Shown here piece after piece: positions 40,656-53,400 of a stretch of DNA of 64,000 nucleotides. Below the pieces are notes generated by a model. The model was given only the letters and a program-made list of their open reading frames with translations, had not been told where the DNA came from and did no database searches. This DNA comes from Pseudoxanthomonas daejeonensis. GTDB taxonomy: Bacteria > Pseudomonadota > Gammaproteobacteria > Xanthomonadales > Xanthomonadaceae. Numbering within the stretch: position 1 is the first letter of the stretch; each line of letters begins with the position of its first letter. A program made the translations under genes and the position numbers. Location of the stretch: contig NZ_PDWN01000004.1 in the NCBI RefSeq assembly GCF_010093205.1, positions 124,001-188,000 on the forward strand, in the 5' to 3' direction.

Positions 40656-41990
40656 GTGAACGTTCCCGCGAACCAGACCCAGACCCGCCAGACCATCGTG
40701 CGCCTGCTTTCGAGCATGGCCAGCGCGAAAGAGATCAGCCAGTACCTCAAGCGCTTCTCGCAGCTGGACGCCAAGCGCTTCGCCGTGGTCAAGGTCGGCG
40801 GCGCGGTGCTGCGCGACGACCTGGAGTCGCTGACGTCCTCGCTGACCTTCCTGCAGGAAGTCGGGCTGACTCCGATCGTCGTGCACGGCGCCGGTCCGCA
40901 GCTGGACCAGGAACTGTCGGCGGCCGGCATCGAGAAGAAGACCGTCGACGGCCTGCGGGTGACCACGCCCGAGGCGCTGGCGATCGTGCGCCGGGTGTTC
41001 CAGGCTTCGAACCTGCAGCTGGTCGAAGCACTGCAACAGGCCGGTGCGCGCGCTACTTCGATCACCGGTGGCGTGTTCGAGGCCGACTACAAGGACCGCG
41101 ACACCTACGGCCTGGTGGGCGAGGTGCAGGCGGTGAACCTGGCGCCGATCGAGGCCAGCCTGCAGGCCGGGTCGATCCCGGTGATCGCCAGCCTCGGTGA
41201 AACCGCTGGCGGGCAGATCCTCAACGTCAACGCCGATTTCTCGGCCAACGAACTGGTCCAGGTGCTGCAGCCGTACAAGATCATCTTCCTGACCGGCACG
41301 GGCGGCCTGCTGGACGAGGAGGGCAAGGTGATCGATTCGATCAACCTGTCCACCGAGTACGAACACCTGATGGCGCAGCCGTGGCTGCACGGTGGCATGA
41401 AGGTCAAGATCGAGCAGATCAAGGCGTTGCTGGACACGCTGCCGCTGACCTCGTCGGTCTCGATCACCCGGCCGGCCGACCTGGCCAAGGAACTGTTCAC
41501 CCACAAGGGTTCGGGGACGCTGGTCCGCCGTGGCGAGAAGGTGCTGCGCGCGACCTCGTGGGCCGAGCTGGACCGGGAGCGGATGAAGTCGCTGATCGAA
41601 TCGAGCTTCGGCCGCGAGCTGCTGCCGGACTACTTCGAGCGCACCCCGCTGCTGCGTGCCTACGTTAGCGAGAACTACCGGGCGGCGGTGGTCCTGGTCG
41701 ACACCGCCGAAGGGGTGTACCTGGACAAGTTCGCCGTGCTCGACGACGCGCAGGGCGAAGGCCTGGGCCGGGCGGTGTGGAACGTGATGCGCGAGGAGAC
41801 GCCAAGCCTGTTCTGGCGCTCGCGGCACAACAACCAGGTCAACATCTTCTACTACGCCGAATCCGACGGCTGCATCAAGCAGGAGAAGTGGAAGGTGTTC
41901 TGGTACGGGCTCGAAGGCGACGACGGCTTCGACCGGATTGCGCGCTGCGTGGCCCATTGCGCCACCCGCCAGCCGACGCTGCGGGGCTGA
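40656..41990 (+). CDS. argB: Bifunctional acetylglutamate kinase/N-acetylglutamate synthase
   Basis: A 444-residue fusion that makes and phosphorylates N-acetylglutamate, the first two steps of the pathway. Residues ~1-285 are the amino-acid kinase domain ([41 protein letters not shown]). Residues ~290-444 are a vertebrate-like GNAT/NAGS domain ([56 protein letters not shown]). Such NAGS/K fusions are typical of Xanthomonadales. I start it at GTG 40656; the upstream frame overlaps argE. Confidence 0.94.
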   Translation: MNVPANQTQTRQTIVRLLSSMASAKEISQYLKRFSQLDAKRFAVVKVGGAVLRDDLESLTSSLTFLQEVGLTPIVVHGAGPQLDQELSAAGIEKKTVDGLRVTTPEALAIVRRVFQASNLQLVEALQQAGARATSITGGVFEADYKDRDTYGLVGEVQAVNLAPIEASLQAGSIPVIASLGETAGGQILNVNADFSANELVQVLQPYKIIFLTGTGGLLDEEGKVIDSINLSTEYEHLMAQPWLHGGMKVKIEQIKALLDTLPLTSSVSITRPADLAKELFTHKGSGTLVRRGEKVLRATSWAELDRERMKSLIESSFGRELLPDYFERTPLLRAYVSENYRAAVVLVDTAEGVYLDKFAVLDDAQGEGLGRAVWNVMREETPSLFWRSRHNNQVNIFYYAESDGCIKQEKWKVFWYGLEGDDGFDRIARCVAHCATRQPTLRG

Positions 41991-41999
41991 GGAACGGAC

Positions 42000-42956
<957 letters not shown>

Positions 42957-42960
42957 CCCC

Positions 42961-44253
42961 GTGGCAGACCTGTTGTGGCAGAAGCCCGGCGTGGCGGTGG
43001 ATGCGCAGATCCAGCGCTTCCTCGCCGGCGACGACGTGATCCTGGACCGCGAGTTCTTCCTGCATGACATCGCCGCCAGCCGCGCGCACGCCGAAGGCCT
43101 GCAGCGCATCGGCATCCTCTCGCAGGGCGAACTGGACGGCCTGGTCCGCGAGCTGGCGATCCTGGCCGACGACTTCCGTTCCGGCGCCTTCGTCCTGGAC
43201 GAATCCTACGAAGACGGGCATTCGGCGATCGAGGCGCGCCTGACGCAGCGCCTCGGGGACGCCGGGCGCAAGATCCACACCGGCCGCAGCCGCAATGACC
43301 AGGTCCTGGTCGCCACGCGCCTGTGGCTGAAGGAAAAGCTGGCGCGGGTCGCGCAGCTGTCGCGCGAGATCGCCGGGGTCGCGCTGGACCGCGCGCAGGC
43401 GGAGGCATCGCTGCCGGTACCCGGCTACACCCACATCCAGCGCGCCGTGGTGTCCTCGGCCGGAATGTGGTGGGCCGGCTGGGCCGAGGCCTTCATCGAC
43501 GACGCGGTGCGCGCGGCCGACACGCTGAAGCTGGTCGACGCCAATCCGCTGGGCACCGCCGCGGGCTATGGCGTCAACCTCAAGCTGGACCGGGAACACA
43601 CCACCAGCGCGCTCGACTTCGCCCGCATGCAGGTCAGCCCGATCTACGCGCAGCTGTCGCGCGGCAAGTTCGAGATGGCTGCGCTGGAAGCACTCGGCAG
43701 CGCCACGCTGGACCTGCGCCGCATCGCCTGGGACCTGTCGCTGTTCACCAGCGCCGAGTTCGGCTTCGTCGCGCTGCCGGCGCAGTACACCACCGGCAGT
43801 TCGATCATGCCCAACAAGCGCAACCCGGACGTGATCGAACTGATGCGTGCCACCCACGCCAGCGTGGCCGCCGCGCGCACCGAGATCGAGCAGCTGCTGT
43901 CGCTGCCATCGGGCTACCACCGCGACCTGCAGGCATCCAAGGGTGCGATCTTCCACGGCTTCGGCCGCGGCCTGGCCGCGCTGGAGCTGCTGCCGGCCTT
44001 GCTGGCCAATCTGGAATGGCGCGAAGACAGGCTGCGCGCCGCGATCGACTCGGGCATGTACGCCACCGACGTGGCGGTGGAGGCGGCGGTGGCTGGTGTT
44101 CCATTCCGCGAGGCCTACAAGGCCGCCGCCGCATCGGCCGATTCGGCCGGGCAGGGACGCACGCCCGAAGGCAGCCTCGCGGCGCGCGTATCGCCAGGGT
44201 CGGGCGCTGACCTGCGCCTGGACGTGCTGCGCGCGCGCTGGGAGGCATTGTGA
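42961..44253 (+). CDS. argH: Argininosuccinate lyase
   Basis: Cleaves argininosuccinate into arginine and fumarate. The 430-residue protein has [30 protein letters not shown] split over the first conserved region, the [10 protein letters not shown] segment, and the superfamily signature [18 protein letters not shown]. It starts at a GTG four bases after argC. The family's usual length is ~460, so this is slightly short at the C-terminus, but the catalytic regions are intact. Confidence 0.95.
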   Translation: MADLLWQKPGVAVDAQIQRFLAGDDVILDREFFLHDIAASRAHAEGLQRIGILSQGELDGLVRELAILADDFRSGAFVLDESYEDGHSAIEARLTQRLGDAGRKIHTGRSRNDQVLVATRLWLKEKLARVAQLSREIAGVALDRAQAEASLPVPGYTHIQRAVVSSAGMWWAGWAEAFIDDAVRAADTLKLVDANPLGTAAGYGVNLKLDREHTTSALDFARMQVSPIYAQLSRGKFEMAALEALGSATLDLRRIAWDLSLFTSAEFGFVALPAQYTTGSSIMPNKRNPDVIELMRATHASVAAARTEIEQLLSLPSGYHRDLQASKGAIFHGFGRGLAALELLPALLANLEWREDRLRAAIDSGMYATDVAVEAAVAGVPFREAYKAAAASADSAGQGRTPEGSLAARVSPGSGADLRLDVLRARWEAL

Positions 44254-44531
44254 GCATCACCATCCGCTACCTCGTGGTGGCCATGCGCCGCCCGGATTTC
44301 GACGAGGCGGTCGTCGCGCCGCACCTGGCCTTCCTCGACGACCTGCGCGCGCGTGGGCAGCTGGCGATGACCGGCGGCTTCGCCGACCGCAGCGGCGGCG
44401 CCTACGTGCTTGAGAACGTCGCCGACCTCGCGCACGCACAGGCGATCGTCGCCGCCGATCCGCTGGCCACCAGCGGCAGTTCCGACATCACCGTCCACGA
44501 ATGGAACACGCGCCAAGGGAGCGCAGGCTGA
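44250..44531 (+). CDS. YciI-like protein
   Basis: A 93-residue YCII-domain protein with a ferredoxin-like fold: [40 protein letters not shown] ends in the typical GP/GF-D segment, and [19 protein letters not shown] is the family's VxxDPfxxxG motif. The biochemical role of the family is poorly defined. GTG 44250 overlaps the argH stop codon and has GGAGG upstream, so it is translated with argH. Confidence 0.88.
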   Translation: MSITIRYLVVAMRRPDFDEAVVAPHLAFLDDLRARGQLAMTGGFADRSGGAYVLENVADLAHAQAIVAADPLATSGSSDITVHEWNTRQGSAG

Positions 44532-44535
44532 GCCC

Positions 44536-45684
44536 ATGAGCGCCGATCCCGCCGTCACACAAATCGTGCAGTCGCTGCCGGCGTGGCGGCGGGCGGTACT
44601 GAAAGTGGGCAGCAGCCTGCTCGCCGCCGACGGCGGCGGACTGTCGCCACGCTTCGCGCTGGGGCTGGCCCAGTTCGTTTCGGCCAGCCAGGCGGCCGGG
44701 CGCGAGGTGGTGATCGTGTCCTCAGGCGCGGTCGCCGCCGGCCGGGCGATCCTGCCGAAGGTCGACGAGGCCGGCGCGGCGATCGCCGCGCGGCAGGCAC
44801 TGGCCGCGCTCGGCCAGGCGCAGATGATCGGCCTGTGGCAGCGCTTCTTCGAGCGGCCGGTGGCGCAGGTACTGCTGACCCATGACGACCTGCGCAACCG
44901 TCGGCGCTACCTCAACGCGCGCGCCACGCTCAACGAGCTGCTGGCGCTGGGCGCGTTGCCGGTGGTCAACGAGAACGACACCGTTTCGGTGGACGAGCTC
45001 AAGCTCGGCGACAACGACAACCTGGCGGCGATCGTCGCCGCGCTGATCGACGCCGAGGTGCTGTTCATCGCCACCGATATCGACGGCCTGTACGACGCCA
45101 ACCCGCGCACGAACCCGCTGGCCCGCCTGGTGCCTGAAGTGGTCGAACTGACCCCCGAAGTGTTCGCCATGGCCGGCGGCAGCGGCAGCGCGGTGGGAAC
45201 CGGGGGCATGCGCACGAAGCTCGAAGCCGCGTCCAAGGCTGGCGCGGCCGGAATCGACACGGTGCTGTTCAACGGCCGCCGCTCCGAGGTGTTGCGCGGA
45301 CTGGCGCACGACCGGCTTGAAGGCACCCGCATCCGCGCGGCGCGCAGCCGGATCGCGGCGCGCAAGTACTGGCTGCGGCATGCGCCGCTGGAACCTGGTG
45401 CGATCCTGGTCGACGCAGGCGCGGCGGCGGCGATCGCACAGAAGGGCGCCTCTTTGCTGCCGGGCGGGATCGCCGGGGCGGAGGGCGATTTCCGCCGCGG
45501 CGACATGGTCGAGGTGCTGTTGCGCGACGCGGGCGGCGAACAGCGCGTCGCCCGTGGCATCAGCCAGTACTCGGCGGTGGACGTGCGCCGCATCGCGCGC
45601 CGCCATTCGCGCGAGATCGAGGCGATCCTGGGCTACAACTACGGCGGCAACGTGATCCATCGCGACGACCTGGTGCTGATGTAG
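44536..45684 (+). CDS. proB: Glutamate 5-kinase
   Basis: First enzyme of proline synthesis. The 382-residue protein has the amino-acid kinase domain (VLKVGSSLLAADGGG, SSGAVAAGR, VNENDTVSVDELKLGDND) and, from ~residue 285, a PUA domain (GAILVDAGAAAAIAQKGASLLPGGI). PUA is usual in the longer ProB form. It follows the yciI-like gene by four bases. Confidence 0.96.
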   Translation: MSADPAVTQIVQSLPAWRRAVLKVGSSLLAADGGGLSPRFALGLAQFVSASQAAGREVVIVSSGAVAAGRAILPKVDEAGAAIAARQALAALGQAQMIGLWQRFFERPVAQVLLTHDDLRNRRRYLNARATLNELLALGALPVVNENDTVSVDELKLGDNDNLAAIVAALIDAEVLFIATDIDGLYDANPRTNPLARLVPEVVELTPEVFAMAGGSGSAVGTGGMRTKLEAASKAGAAGIDTVLFNGRRSEVLRGLAHDRLEGTRIRAARSRIAARKYWLRHAPLEPGAILVDAGAAAAIAQKGASLLPGGIAGAEGDFRRGDMVEVLLRDAGGEQRVARGISQYSAVDVRRIARRHSREIEAILGYNYGGNVIHRDDLVLM

Positions 45685-45735
45685 CAGGCGACGCGTTCGA
45701 CACCCGGCAATTCGGCACCCCACACCGGAGGCGAG

Positions 45736-47013
45736 ATGAGCGGCACGGACGGAACGGCAAGCATCAGGGAACAGGCATCGCGATGCCGCGAGGCCGCGCA
45801 GCAGCTCGCCCAACTGGACACCGCCGCCAAGGACGCACTCCTGCGGTCCATGGCCCGGGCGCTCGATGACGACGCCGACGCGATCCTGGCCGCGAACGCG
45901 CACGACCTCGACGCGGCGCGCGCCAAGGGCATCGCCGGCGCGATGCTCGACCGCCTGGCGCTCGACGGCAAGCGGCTGTCCGGGATTGCCGGCGCCTTGC
46001 GCGAAGTCGCCGCGTTGCCCGATCCGGTCGGCCAGGTGACCCGCCGCGAGACCCGCCCGAACGGCATCCAGGTCGAGCGCGTGCGCGTGCCGCTGGGCGT
46101 CATCGCGATGATCTACGAAGCGCGCCCCAACGTGACCGCCGATGCCGCGGCGCTGTGCATCAAGGCCGGCAACGGCGTGATCCTGCGCGGCGGCTCCGAA
46201 GCGATCCACTCCAACACCGCGATCGCCTCCGCCCTGCAGCGTGCCATCGGCGAAGCGGGGCTGGACCCTGCCGTGCTGACCCTGGTCACCGACCTGCGCC
46301 GCGAGACCATGCTCGAACTGTTGCAGCTGACCGACATCGTCGACCTGGCCATCCCCCGCGGCGGCGAGGGCCTGATCCGTTTCGTCGCCGAGCACGCACG
46401 CGTGCCGGTGATCAAGCACTACAAGGGCGTCTGCCACCTGTACGTGGACCGCGATGCCGACCTCGGCCTGGCCTTGCGCCTGCTGCTCGATGGCAAGGCT
46501 TCGCGGCCGGGCGTGTGCAACGCGCTGGAGACCGTGCTGGTGCACGCCGACGTGGCCGACGAGTTCCTGCCACGGGCCGCCGCGGCACTGCGCGCGCGCC
46601 AGGTCGAACTGCGGGGCGACGAGGCGACCCGCGCCCTCGTGCCCGATGCGGTGCCCGCCACGACGGACGACTATGCCGCCGAGTTCCTCGACCTGATCAT
46701 CGCCGCGCGCGTGGTTGCCGACCTGGACGCGGCGATCGGCCATATCCGCCAGTACACCTCCGACCACACCGAAGTGATCGCCACGCGCGACGAGGCCGTC
46801 GCGCGCAGGTTCGTCGAGTCGCTACGCTCGGCGGTGGTGATGGTCAACGCGTCGTCGCGTTTTTCCGATGGAGGCGAGCTGGGCCTGGGCGCCGAAATCG
46901 GCATCTCGACCACGCGCCTGCATTCCTATGGCCCGATGGGGCTGGAGGCGTTGACGGTGGAGCGGTTCGTGGTGCGCGGCGAGGGCCAGGTACGCCACCC
47001 CGATCTGCTCTGA
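45736..47013 (+). CDS. proA: Gamma-glutamyl phosphate reductase
   Basis: Second enzyme of proline synthesis, forming glutamate semialdehyde. The 425-residue protein has the aldehyde-dehydrogenase-like [17 protein letters not shown] segment, [16 protein letters not shown], the catalytic-Cys region [17 protein letters not shown] and the final [26 protein letters not shown]. It is 51 bases after proB and is the last gene of the arginine/proline operon. Confidence 0.96.
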   Translation: MSGTDGTASIREQASRCREAAQQLAQLDTAAKDALLRSMARALDDDADAILAANAHDLDAARAKGIAGAMLDRLALDGKRLSGIAGALREVAALPDPVGQVTRRETRPNGIQVERVRVPLGVIAMIYEARPNVTADAAALCIKAGNGVILRGGSEAIHSNTAIASALQRAIGEAGLDPAVLTLVTDLRRETMLELLQLTDIVDLAIPRGGEGLIRFVAEHARVPVIKHYKGVCHLYVDRDADLGLALRLLLDGKASRPGVCNALETVLVHADVADEFLPRAAAALRARQVELRGDEATRALVPDAVPATTDDYAAEFLDLIIAARVVADLDAAIGHIRQYTSDHTEVIATRDEAVARRFVESLRSAVVMVNASSRFSDGGELGLGAEIGISTTRLHSYGPMGLEALTVERFVVRGEGQVRHPDLL

Positions 47014-47033
47014 CGCCGCGCCGCGCTCTGTTT

Positions 47034-47127
47034 GTGTAGGAGCGGGCATGACCGCGACCCGGCGTCGAGGCCATGGGAGCGTCGCCTGTGCCGACGGTGT
47101 CGGGTCGCGGTCATGCCCGCTCCCACA
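47034..47127. repeat. Single GTAG-type BIME
   Basis: tgtgtaggagcgggcatgac and its facing arm gtcatgcccgctcccaca form a long inverted repeat around a ~40-base spacer. It starts 21 bases after proA. Confidence 0.85.
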
Positions 47128-47203
47128 GGAGCCGTGACCAGCGACGTCGGCTTCTTGAAGACGGTCGCGACGTGAAGCTCCCGAAGCCGACGGCGATCCG
47201 CCC

Positions 47204-48460
47204 CTACCAGCGATCCTCGAGGTATCCGGGCCTGCAGGCCAGCCACGCGCCGGCCAGCATCACGCCCACGCACGCCACCAGGAACGCGAACGGCAGCGCC
47301 CAGCCATGGCTGAGTTCATGCAGCCAGCCGAACAGCAGCGGGCCCAGGCAGCTGAGCGTGTAACCGAGTCCTTGCGAGAACCCGGACAGCGCCGAGGACG
47401 CGGCCGGCGTGCGCGTGCGCAGGTTGATCAGGGTCAGCGCCAGCGGGAACGTGCTGGGCCCCAGGCCCAGCAGGGCCACCCACAGCAGCGGCGCGGACAT
47501 GGGCGCCCACAGCAGGCCGGCGAATGCGGTCAGGTGGCAGATCGCGCAGAACACGGCGATGGGCAGCGGGTTGCGCATCCGCGCCGCGAGCGAGGGCATC
47601 AGCAGCGCGCCGACCAGGCCCAGCGCGGAGAACAGGGCCAGCATCGTCCCGCCGAAAACAGGACTGGCGCCCGCTTCGACCAGGAGCTTTGGCAGCCAGG
47701 TGAACATGGCGTAGGTGATCAGCGAGGTCATGCCGAACATCAGCGCCAGGCCCCAGCCCAGGCCCGTGCGCGAAACCCGGCCGCGTGCGGGCGGTGCCGC
47801 CAGTTCCGGGGCTTCGTCACCGGGGACGACGGCCCGGTCGTGGAGCCGGGCCAGTTCGCTGTCGGTCCGGCGTTCGATCCGCAGCACGCCCAGCCACGGC
47901 AGGATCGCGGCGGCGGCCAGCAGCGTCCACACGCCCATCGAGATGCGCCAGCCGGCCGCATCGGCCAGCGGCACGGCCAGCAATGCGGGCAGCATCGTGC
48001 CGAGCTGCAGCACGGTGATGTACAGGCTGCTGACCGGGCCGACCCGGTCCGGGAAGTAGCGCTTGACCAGCGGCGGCAGGATCACGTTGCCGATGCCCAT
48101 GCCCAGCAACGCCACCGTGGAGGCGGCCAGCAGGCCGCCGGTGCCTCCGGTCAGCGAGCGCCAGAGCAGGCCGGCCGTGGCCAGGAGCATCGACAGGACG
48201 GCCGTGCGTTCCAGGCCCAGCCGGTGCGCCAGCCGGGGCGTGCCCACCCCGGCCACCGCGAACGCCGCGGTGGGGACCATGCCGAGCAGGCCGGCGAAGG
48301 TCGGCCCGAAGCCGAAGTCTTCGCCGAGCACGTCCAGCAGTGGCGTCAGCGAAGTGACCGCGGTGCGCAGGTTGAACGCCGACAGCAGGATGCCGGCGAG
48401 CACCAGCGCACGGCCCGCGAGGCGGGCTTGGGTGTCGTGCGAGGGCGTGTGGGAAGTCAT
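47204..48460 (-). CDS. MFS transporter (CynX/NimT-like)
   Basis: A 418-residue inner-membrane transporter with 12 helices. The first segment LVLAGILLSAFNLRTAVTSLTPLLD matches the CynX/NimT (cyanate/2-nitroimidazole) subfamily, which has FNLR in helix 1. Substrate unknown. It is the last core-chromosome gene before the island, and the tRNA-Pro fragment lies 120 bases beyond its start. Confidence 0.87.
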   Translation of the reverse strand: MTSHTPSHDTQARLAGRALVLAGILLSAFNLRTAVTSLTPLLDVLGEDFGFGPTFAGLLGMVPTAAFAVAGVGTPRLAHRLGLERTAVLSMLLATAGLLWRSLTGGTGGLLAASTVALLGMGIGNVILPPLVKRYFPDRVGPVSSLYITVLQLGTMLPALLAVPLADAAGWRISMGVWTLLAAAAILPWLGVLRIERRTDSELARLHDRAVVPGDEAPELAAPPARGRVSRTGLGWGLALMFGMTSLITYAMFTWLPKLLVEAGASPVFGGTMLALFSALGLVGALLMPSLAARMRNPLPIAVFCAICHLTAFAGLLWAPMSAPLLWVALLGLGPSTFPLALTLINLRTRTPAASSALSGFSQGLGYTLSCLGPLLFGWLHELSHGWALPFAFLVACVGVMLAGAWLACRPGYLEDRW

Positions 48461-48578
48461 CGGCTGCCGGGTTGCGGGCGGCGGTCCTGGCGGCTGCCGG
48501 GGCTTGCGCAGCAGGCCCTGAAAAGCAAAAACCGGCGCTGGGCCGGTCTATGCGATGCCGCTGGATCGACATTGGATC

Positions 48579-48625
<47 letters not shown>

Positions 48626-48746
48626 ATTAGATGACACTTCAATTGAATGGCTTGAAATAAAGGGTTTGCGCGTCTTAATTGACTCTTGGGGACAGCATTG
48701 GGGACAATATCACCTATTCCGGGCCGGGGACGAGGTGGGGACAACC

Positions 48747-50297
48747 ATGGCGAAGAAATCCAAGGTCGAGCTGGAAAAGGGCGTGGAGCGTCGGAAGAAC
48801 CACTTTCGATTTCGTCACCGCACTCAGTGGATGGAGGGCAACGAGCGCAAGTTCCATGTCCACACGCAGACCTTCGAGTTCCTGCCGGACAAGGATTGCT
48901 TGCTTCAAAACCTGCCTCCCAAGAACGGACTCTGGGAGGCCAATGCGCTCGCGGACGCCAACAATTACTCCAACAACTACTTCCATGACCTGACCCGCCA
49001 AGGCATGACTGGCCGGCGGGAGACCATGGTGGCCGGCACCTTTCGCGAATGGTTGGAGCGCTACCGCGACGAGGGCTTGAAGGGCCACGCGTACGGCCAT
49101 CCCGACACGCCCGCGCCCTTTGCCTTGGAGCCGCGCGCACAAGAGGGTCGTACCCATGATATTGGACAGATCAATACGCTGCTGCGCATGGGCGGCTTTG
49201 CCGTGGACGGGGATGAAGAGGTACTGACCAACCCGCGACGCCGCGCCAATGCGTTGAAGAACCGCCCCCTCGTATCGGCCCCTGTAGGCGCCATCTTGAA
49301 GGCCGATATCCAGGCACTCACCCAGGCCAATTTCCGCACCATTTTGAACCTGTGGTCGCACGGCACCGCCAAGCCGGACACCAAGCGTCGGCTCCGCACC
49401 ACGCTGCGCATGTGTTTCAAGTTCCATGCCGACTACTACGACATGAAAGCGCCAATGGATTGGCTGGCAGGGGAAATCAAGGGGACGGGCGAAAAGGGCA
49501 AGGCTCGCGCCTTGACGAGGGATGAATGGGGCAAGGTCGACAAAGCCTTGACCGCAAGCCACATGCACCCAAGCGTCGAAGCGGCGCTACGATTTATTCG
49601 GTGGACGGGCTGCCGGCGGGCCGAGGCGTTTCGCTTGCGCTGGGAGCAGGTTCGCTGGCCCACGGCTAGCCTGCGCGACATGCCCACCACGGTGGAGTTC
49701 CTGCGCACTAAGGCCGCGCGTGGCACCTACAAAGACCGCACTATCGCCATACCCGATCAAGCCGTGGACGCGCTGCGCCTAGCCGCGGGGATCGGGCCCA
49801 AGTCCCAGGATTGGCCGAAGCAGGGATGGGTCTTCCCACAGCCCAAGCCGGGGCAGAACCGATTGGCCGGACAGGATCCAGTGGCAGGACAGACGGTCTA
49901 TACGGCGTTCAAACGCCTGTTTGTAGCACCAGGCGCCACGCCGCCGGCCAACGTGTCCCTGGTGGCCATGGGCGTGGCGCCGGCCTCGCCACACATCCTG
50001 CGCCACACCCGGGCCACGGAAATGTCCGTGATCATGCCGGCCACCCAGTTGATGGAGTATTTCGGCTGGGACGATCCCGAAACGATCAAGATCTACGTCA
50101 AGCTGGCCGAAGAAATGGGCCTGCTGGTGCGTGATTCGGACAACCTGTTGCGGCCTGCGGCTCAATTGCAGTCCGAGCAGAACGTCCGCGATTACGGCAA
50201 GGGCCTGTCGATCAAGCAGCAGGAAGCGCTGGTGGCCAAGATGGCCGCTGACCTGGCCGAACGCAAAGCCACATCCAAGGCGCGCAAGCGGCCCTGA
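48747..50297 (+). CDS. Tyrosine-type site-specific integrase
   Basis: A 516-residue tyrosine recombinase. The catalytic set is visible: first Arg in FIRWTGCRRAEAFRLRW, Lys in AARGTYKDRTIAIP, HILRH with His416 and Arg419, and the nucleophile Tyr450 in DPETIKIYVK. A long N-terminal region precedes the core and probably binds arm sites. I start at ATG 48747; the frame continues upstream, but there it reads through the tRNA fragment (giving the artefact RIRTCDLY). It lies directly beside the att site. Confidence 0.92.
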   Translation: MAKKSKVELEKGVERRKNHFRFRHRTQWMEGNERKFHVHTQTFEFLPDKDCLLQNLPPKNGLWEANALADANNYSNNYFHDLTRQGMTGRRETMVAGTFREWLERYRDEGLKGHAYGHPDTPAPFALEPRAQEGRTHDIGQINTLLRMGGFAVDGDEEVLTNPRRRANALKNRPLVSAPVGAILKADIQALTQANFRTILNLWSHGTAKPDTKRRLRTTLRMCFKFHADYYDMKAPMDWLAGEIKGTGEKGKARALTRDEWGKVDKALTASHMHPSVEAALRFIRWTGCRRAEAFRLRWEQVRWPTASLRDMPTTVEFLRTKAARGTYKDRTIAIPDQAVDALRLAAGIGPKSQDWPKQGWVFPQPKPGQNRLAGQDPVAGQTVYTAFKRLFVAPGATPPANVSLVAMGVAPASPHILRHTRATEMSVIMPATQLMEYFGWDDPETIKIYVKLAEEMGLLVRDSDNLLRPAAQLQSEQNVRDYGKGLSIKQQEALVAKMAADLAERKATSKARKRP

Positions 50298-50443
50298 CGC
50301 CGCCCGGGCGCCATGCGATGATCCAGCCTTGACCGGGCGGTATGACCGCCCGACGCCAGGGAGGGTCTCGTGCTACCCCGGCACTCACCATTTTGACTTC
50401 TGGCGACAATGCGCGCCGGACGCCCCGCGACCAAGGGAAAGCC

Positions 50444-53400
50444 ATGTCGGAAACCACCATTCACCACATCCTCGACGAACTAGCCGAGGCTGCCACCGAT
50501 CACCGCGACAAGGGCGGGAAATTCGAGCGCCTGATGAAGGCGTACCTCACCACCGACCCGTTGTATGTGTCGCGGTTTTCCGATGTGTGGATGTGGAACG
50601 ACTGGCCCGACCGCAAGGGCAAGGCCGACACCGGCATTGACCTGGTGGCCCAGGAGCGGGACACAGGGGCATTGGTCGCCATCCAGTGCAAGTTCTATGC
50701 GCCCACGTACACCTTGCAGAAGGGCGATATCGACAGCTTCTTTACGGCGTCGGGCAAGTCCCCGTTCGCCTCGCGCCTGATTGTCTCTACCACTGACAAG
50801 TGGTCCAAGCATGCAGAAGACGCGCTGGAAACTCAGCAGATCCCGTGCGCTCGCATGCGTGTTGCGGATCTCGACGACAGTGCCGTTGACTGGTCAAAGT
50901 TCTCGCTCGCCAAGCCCGACCACGTCGTGCTGCGCACCAAGAAGAAGCCGTTCAAGCACCAGCAGGCGGCGCTCAAAGCCGTGGCCAAGGGCTTTGCCGA
51001 GCATGAGCGCGGCAAGATGATCATGGCGTGCGGCACCGGCAAGACGTTCACCTCGCTCAAAATCATGGAGCAGGAAACGCCCAGCAATGGGCTGGTGCTG
51101 TTTCTGGTGCCCTCCATTTCATTGCTGTCCCAGACGCTCAAGGAGTGGACGGCACAGGCCACCGATGAGATCCGGGCATTCGCGGTGTGTTCGGACACCA
51201 AGGTGGGCAAGCACTCTGAGGACATCGCCGTCCACGACCTGGCGTTCCCGGCCACGACCGACGCCAAGCGTCTGGGGCAGGCGATTGCGGCGCGGCCCAA
51301 GAACGACACACGCCGCACCGTGATCTTCTCCACCTACCAGTCGATCGACGTGATTTCCCAGGCCCAGAAGAAGCACGGGCTGGGCGAGTTCGATTTGATC
51401 GTGTGCGACGAAGCGCACCGCACCACGGGCGTGACGCTGGCCGAGAACGATGAGAGTGCGTTCGTCCGCGTCCACAAACCCGAGTTCCTGGCGGCCACGC
51501 ACCGGCTGTACATGACGGCGACGCCCAAGATTTATGCCGACGAGAGCAAGACCAAGGCGGACGAGGCGGGCGCGGAGATTGCCTCCATGGACAACGTGGC
51601 GCTGTTTGGGCCCGAGTTCCACCGACTGGGGTTTGGCGAAGCGGTGTCCCAAGGCTTGCTGGCCGATTACAAGGTCATGGTCCTGGCCGTGGACGAAAAG
51701 TCGGTAACCAAGACGTTCCAATCCCAGCTGGCCGACGAGAACAAGGAACTGAACCTCGACGACGTGGTGAAGATCGTGGGCTGCTGGAACGGATTGTCCA
51801 AGCGCCTGGCCACGACTGAGGGCGACAACACCGCCACGCTTGACCCGCACCCCATGCGTCGTGCCGTGGCGTTTGCCCGGGATATCAAATCCTCCAAGCA
51901 CCTGGCCAATCTCTTCCCCGAGGTCATTGACCAATACATCGACGGCCAGGATGACGACCTGCTGCGCTGCGAAGCCGAGCATGTCGACGGCACGTTCAAT
52001 GTCCTGCTGCGCAACCAGAAGCTGGACTGGTTGAAGGAAGAGACCGAAGGCACCACGTGCCGGATCCTGTCCAACGCCCGTTGCTTGTCCGAAGGTGTCG
52101 ACGTTCCCGCCTTGGACGCCGTGCTGTTCCTCAACCCTCGCGACAGCGTGGTGGACGTGGTCCAGTCCGTGGGCCGTGTCATGCGCCGGGCCGAGGGCAA
52201 GAAGTACGGCTACATCATTCTGCCCATTGGCGTGCCTGCGGACCTCACGCCCGAAGAGGCGTTGAAAGACAACAAGAAGTACAAGGTCGTCTGGCAGGTG
52301 CTGCAGGCGTTGCGCGCGCACGACGACCGTTTCAACGCACTGATCAACAAGATTGACCTGAACAAGGATCCGGGCGCTGGCAAGATCAACGTCATCGGGG
52401 TGGGTGGGGCGAAGCCTGGCACCGAAGGCAAAGACGGCAAGGACGGCCAGACTGGCCAGCAGATTGGGTTTGCGTTTCCACACCTGCAAGAGTGGCGAGA
52501 CGCCATCTTCGCCAAGATCGTCCAGAAGGTGGGAAGCCGAAAATACCTCGAACAGTGGGCGGGCAAGGTTGCCGATATCGCGCAGCGCCACATCGACCGG
52601 ATCACGCTGTTGTTGGCCGACCCGGAGTCCAAGCCCAGCAAGGCATTCGCACAGTTCTTGAAGGGCCTGCACAAGAACATCAATCCGTCGATCACCAAAG
52701 AAGACGCGATCGAAATGCTGGCCCAGCACCTGATCACCAAGCCCGTATTCGAGGCCTTGTTCGAGAACTACCAGTTCTCCAAGAGCAATCCCGTCTCGGT
52801 GTCCATGGACAAGGTGTTGAAGGTCCTGGAAGCCCAGGCGCTCGACAAAGAAACCGAAAGCCTGGACAAGTTCTACAACGACGTTCGCATGCGGGTGGAG
52901 GGCGTGGACAACGCCGAGGGCAAGCAGAAGGTCATTACAGAACTGTATGACAAGTTCTTCGCCATCGCGTTCAAGAAGATGGCTGACCGGTTGGGGATCG
53001 TCTACACCCCCGTGCCGGTGGTGGACTTCATCATCAAGTCTGCCGACGAAGCACTACGTGCGGAGTTTGGCCAAGGGCTGGCCGATGAAGGCGTACATAT
53101 CCTTGACCCGTTCACGGGCACGGGTACCTTCCTGGTGCGGCTCCTCCAGTCGGGCCTCATTTCGCCCGACGCAGCCAAGCGTAAGTATCAAAACGAGCTG
53201 CACGCCAACGAGATTGTGTTGCTGGCGTACTACATCGCGGCCATCAATATCGAAGAGGCTTACCACGGTTTGACGGGCGGGGATTACACGCCGTTCGATG
53301 GCATTGTCCTGACCGACACCTTCCAGCTGAGCGAAGGCGAGGGACAGTTCGAGGAAGTGTTTCCCGAGAACGACAAGCGGGCCAAGAAGCAAAAGAAGAC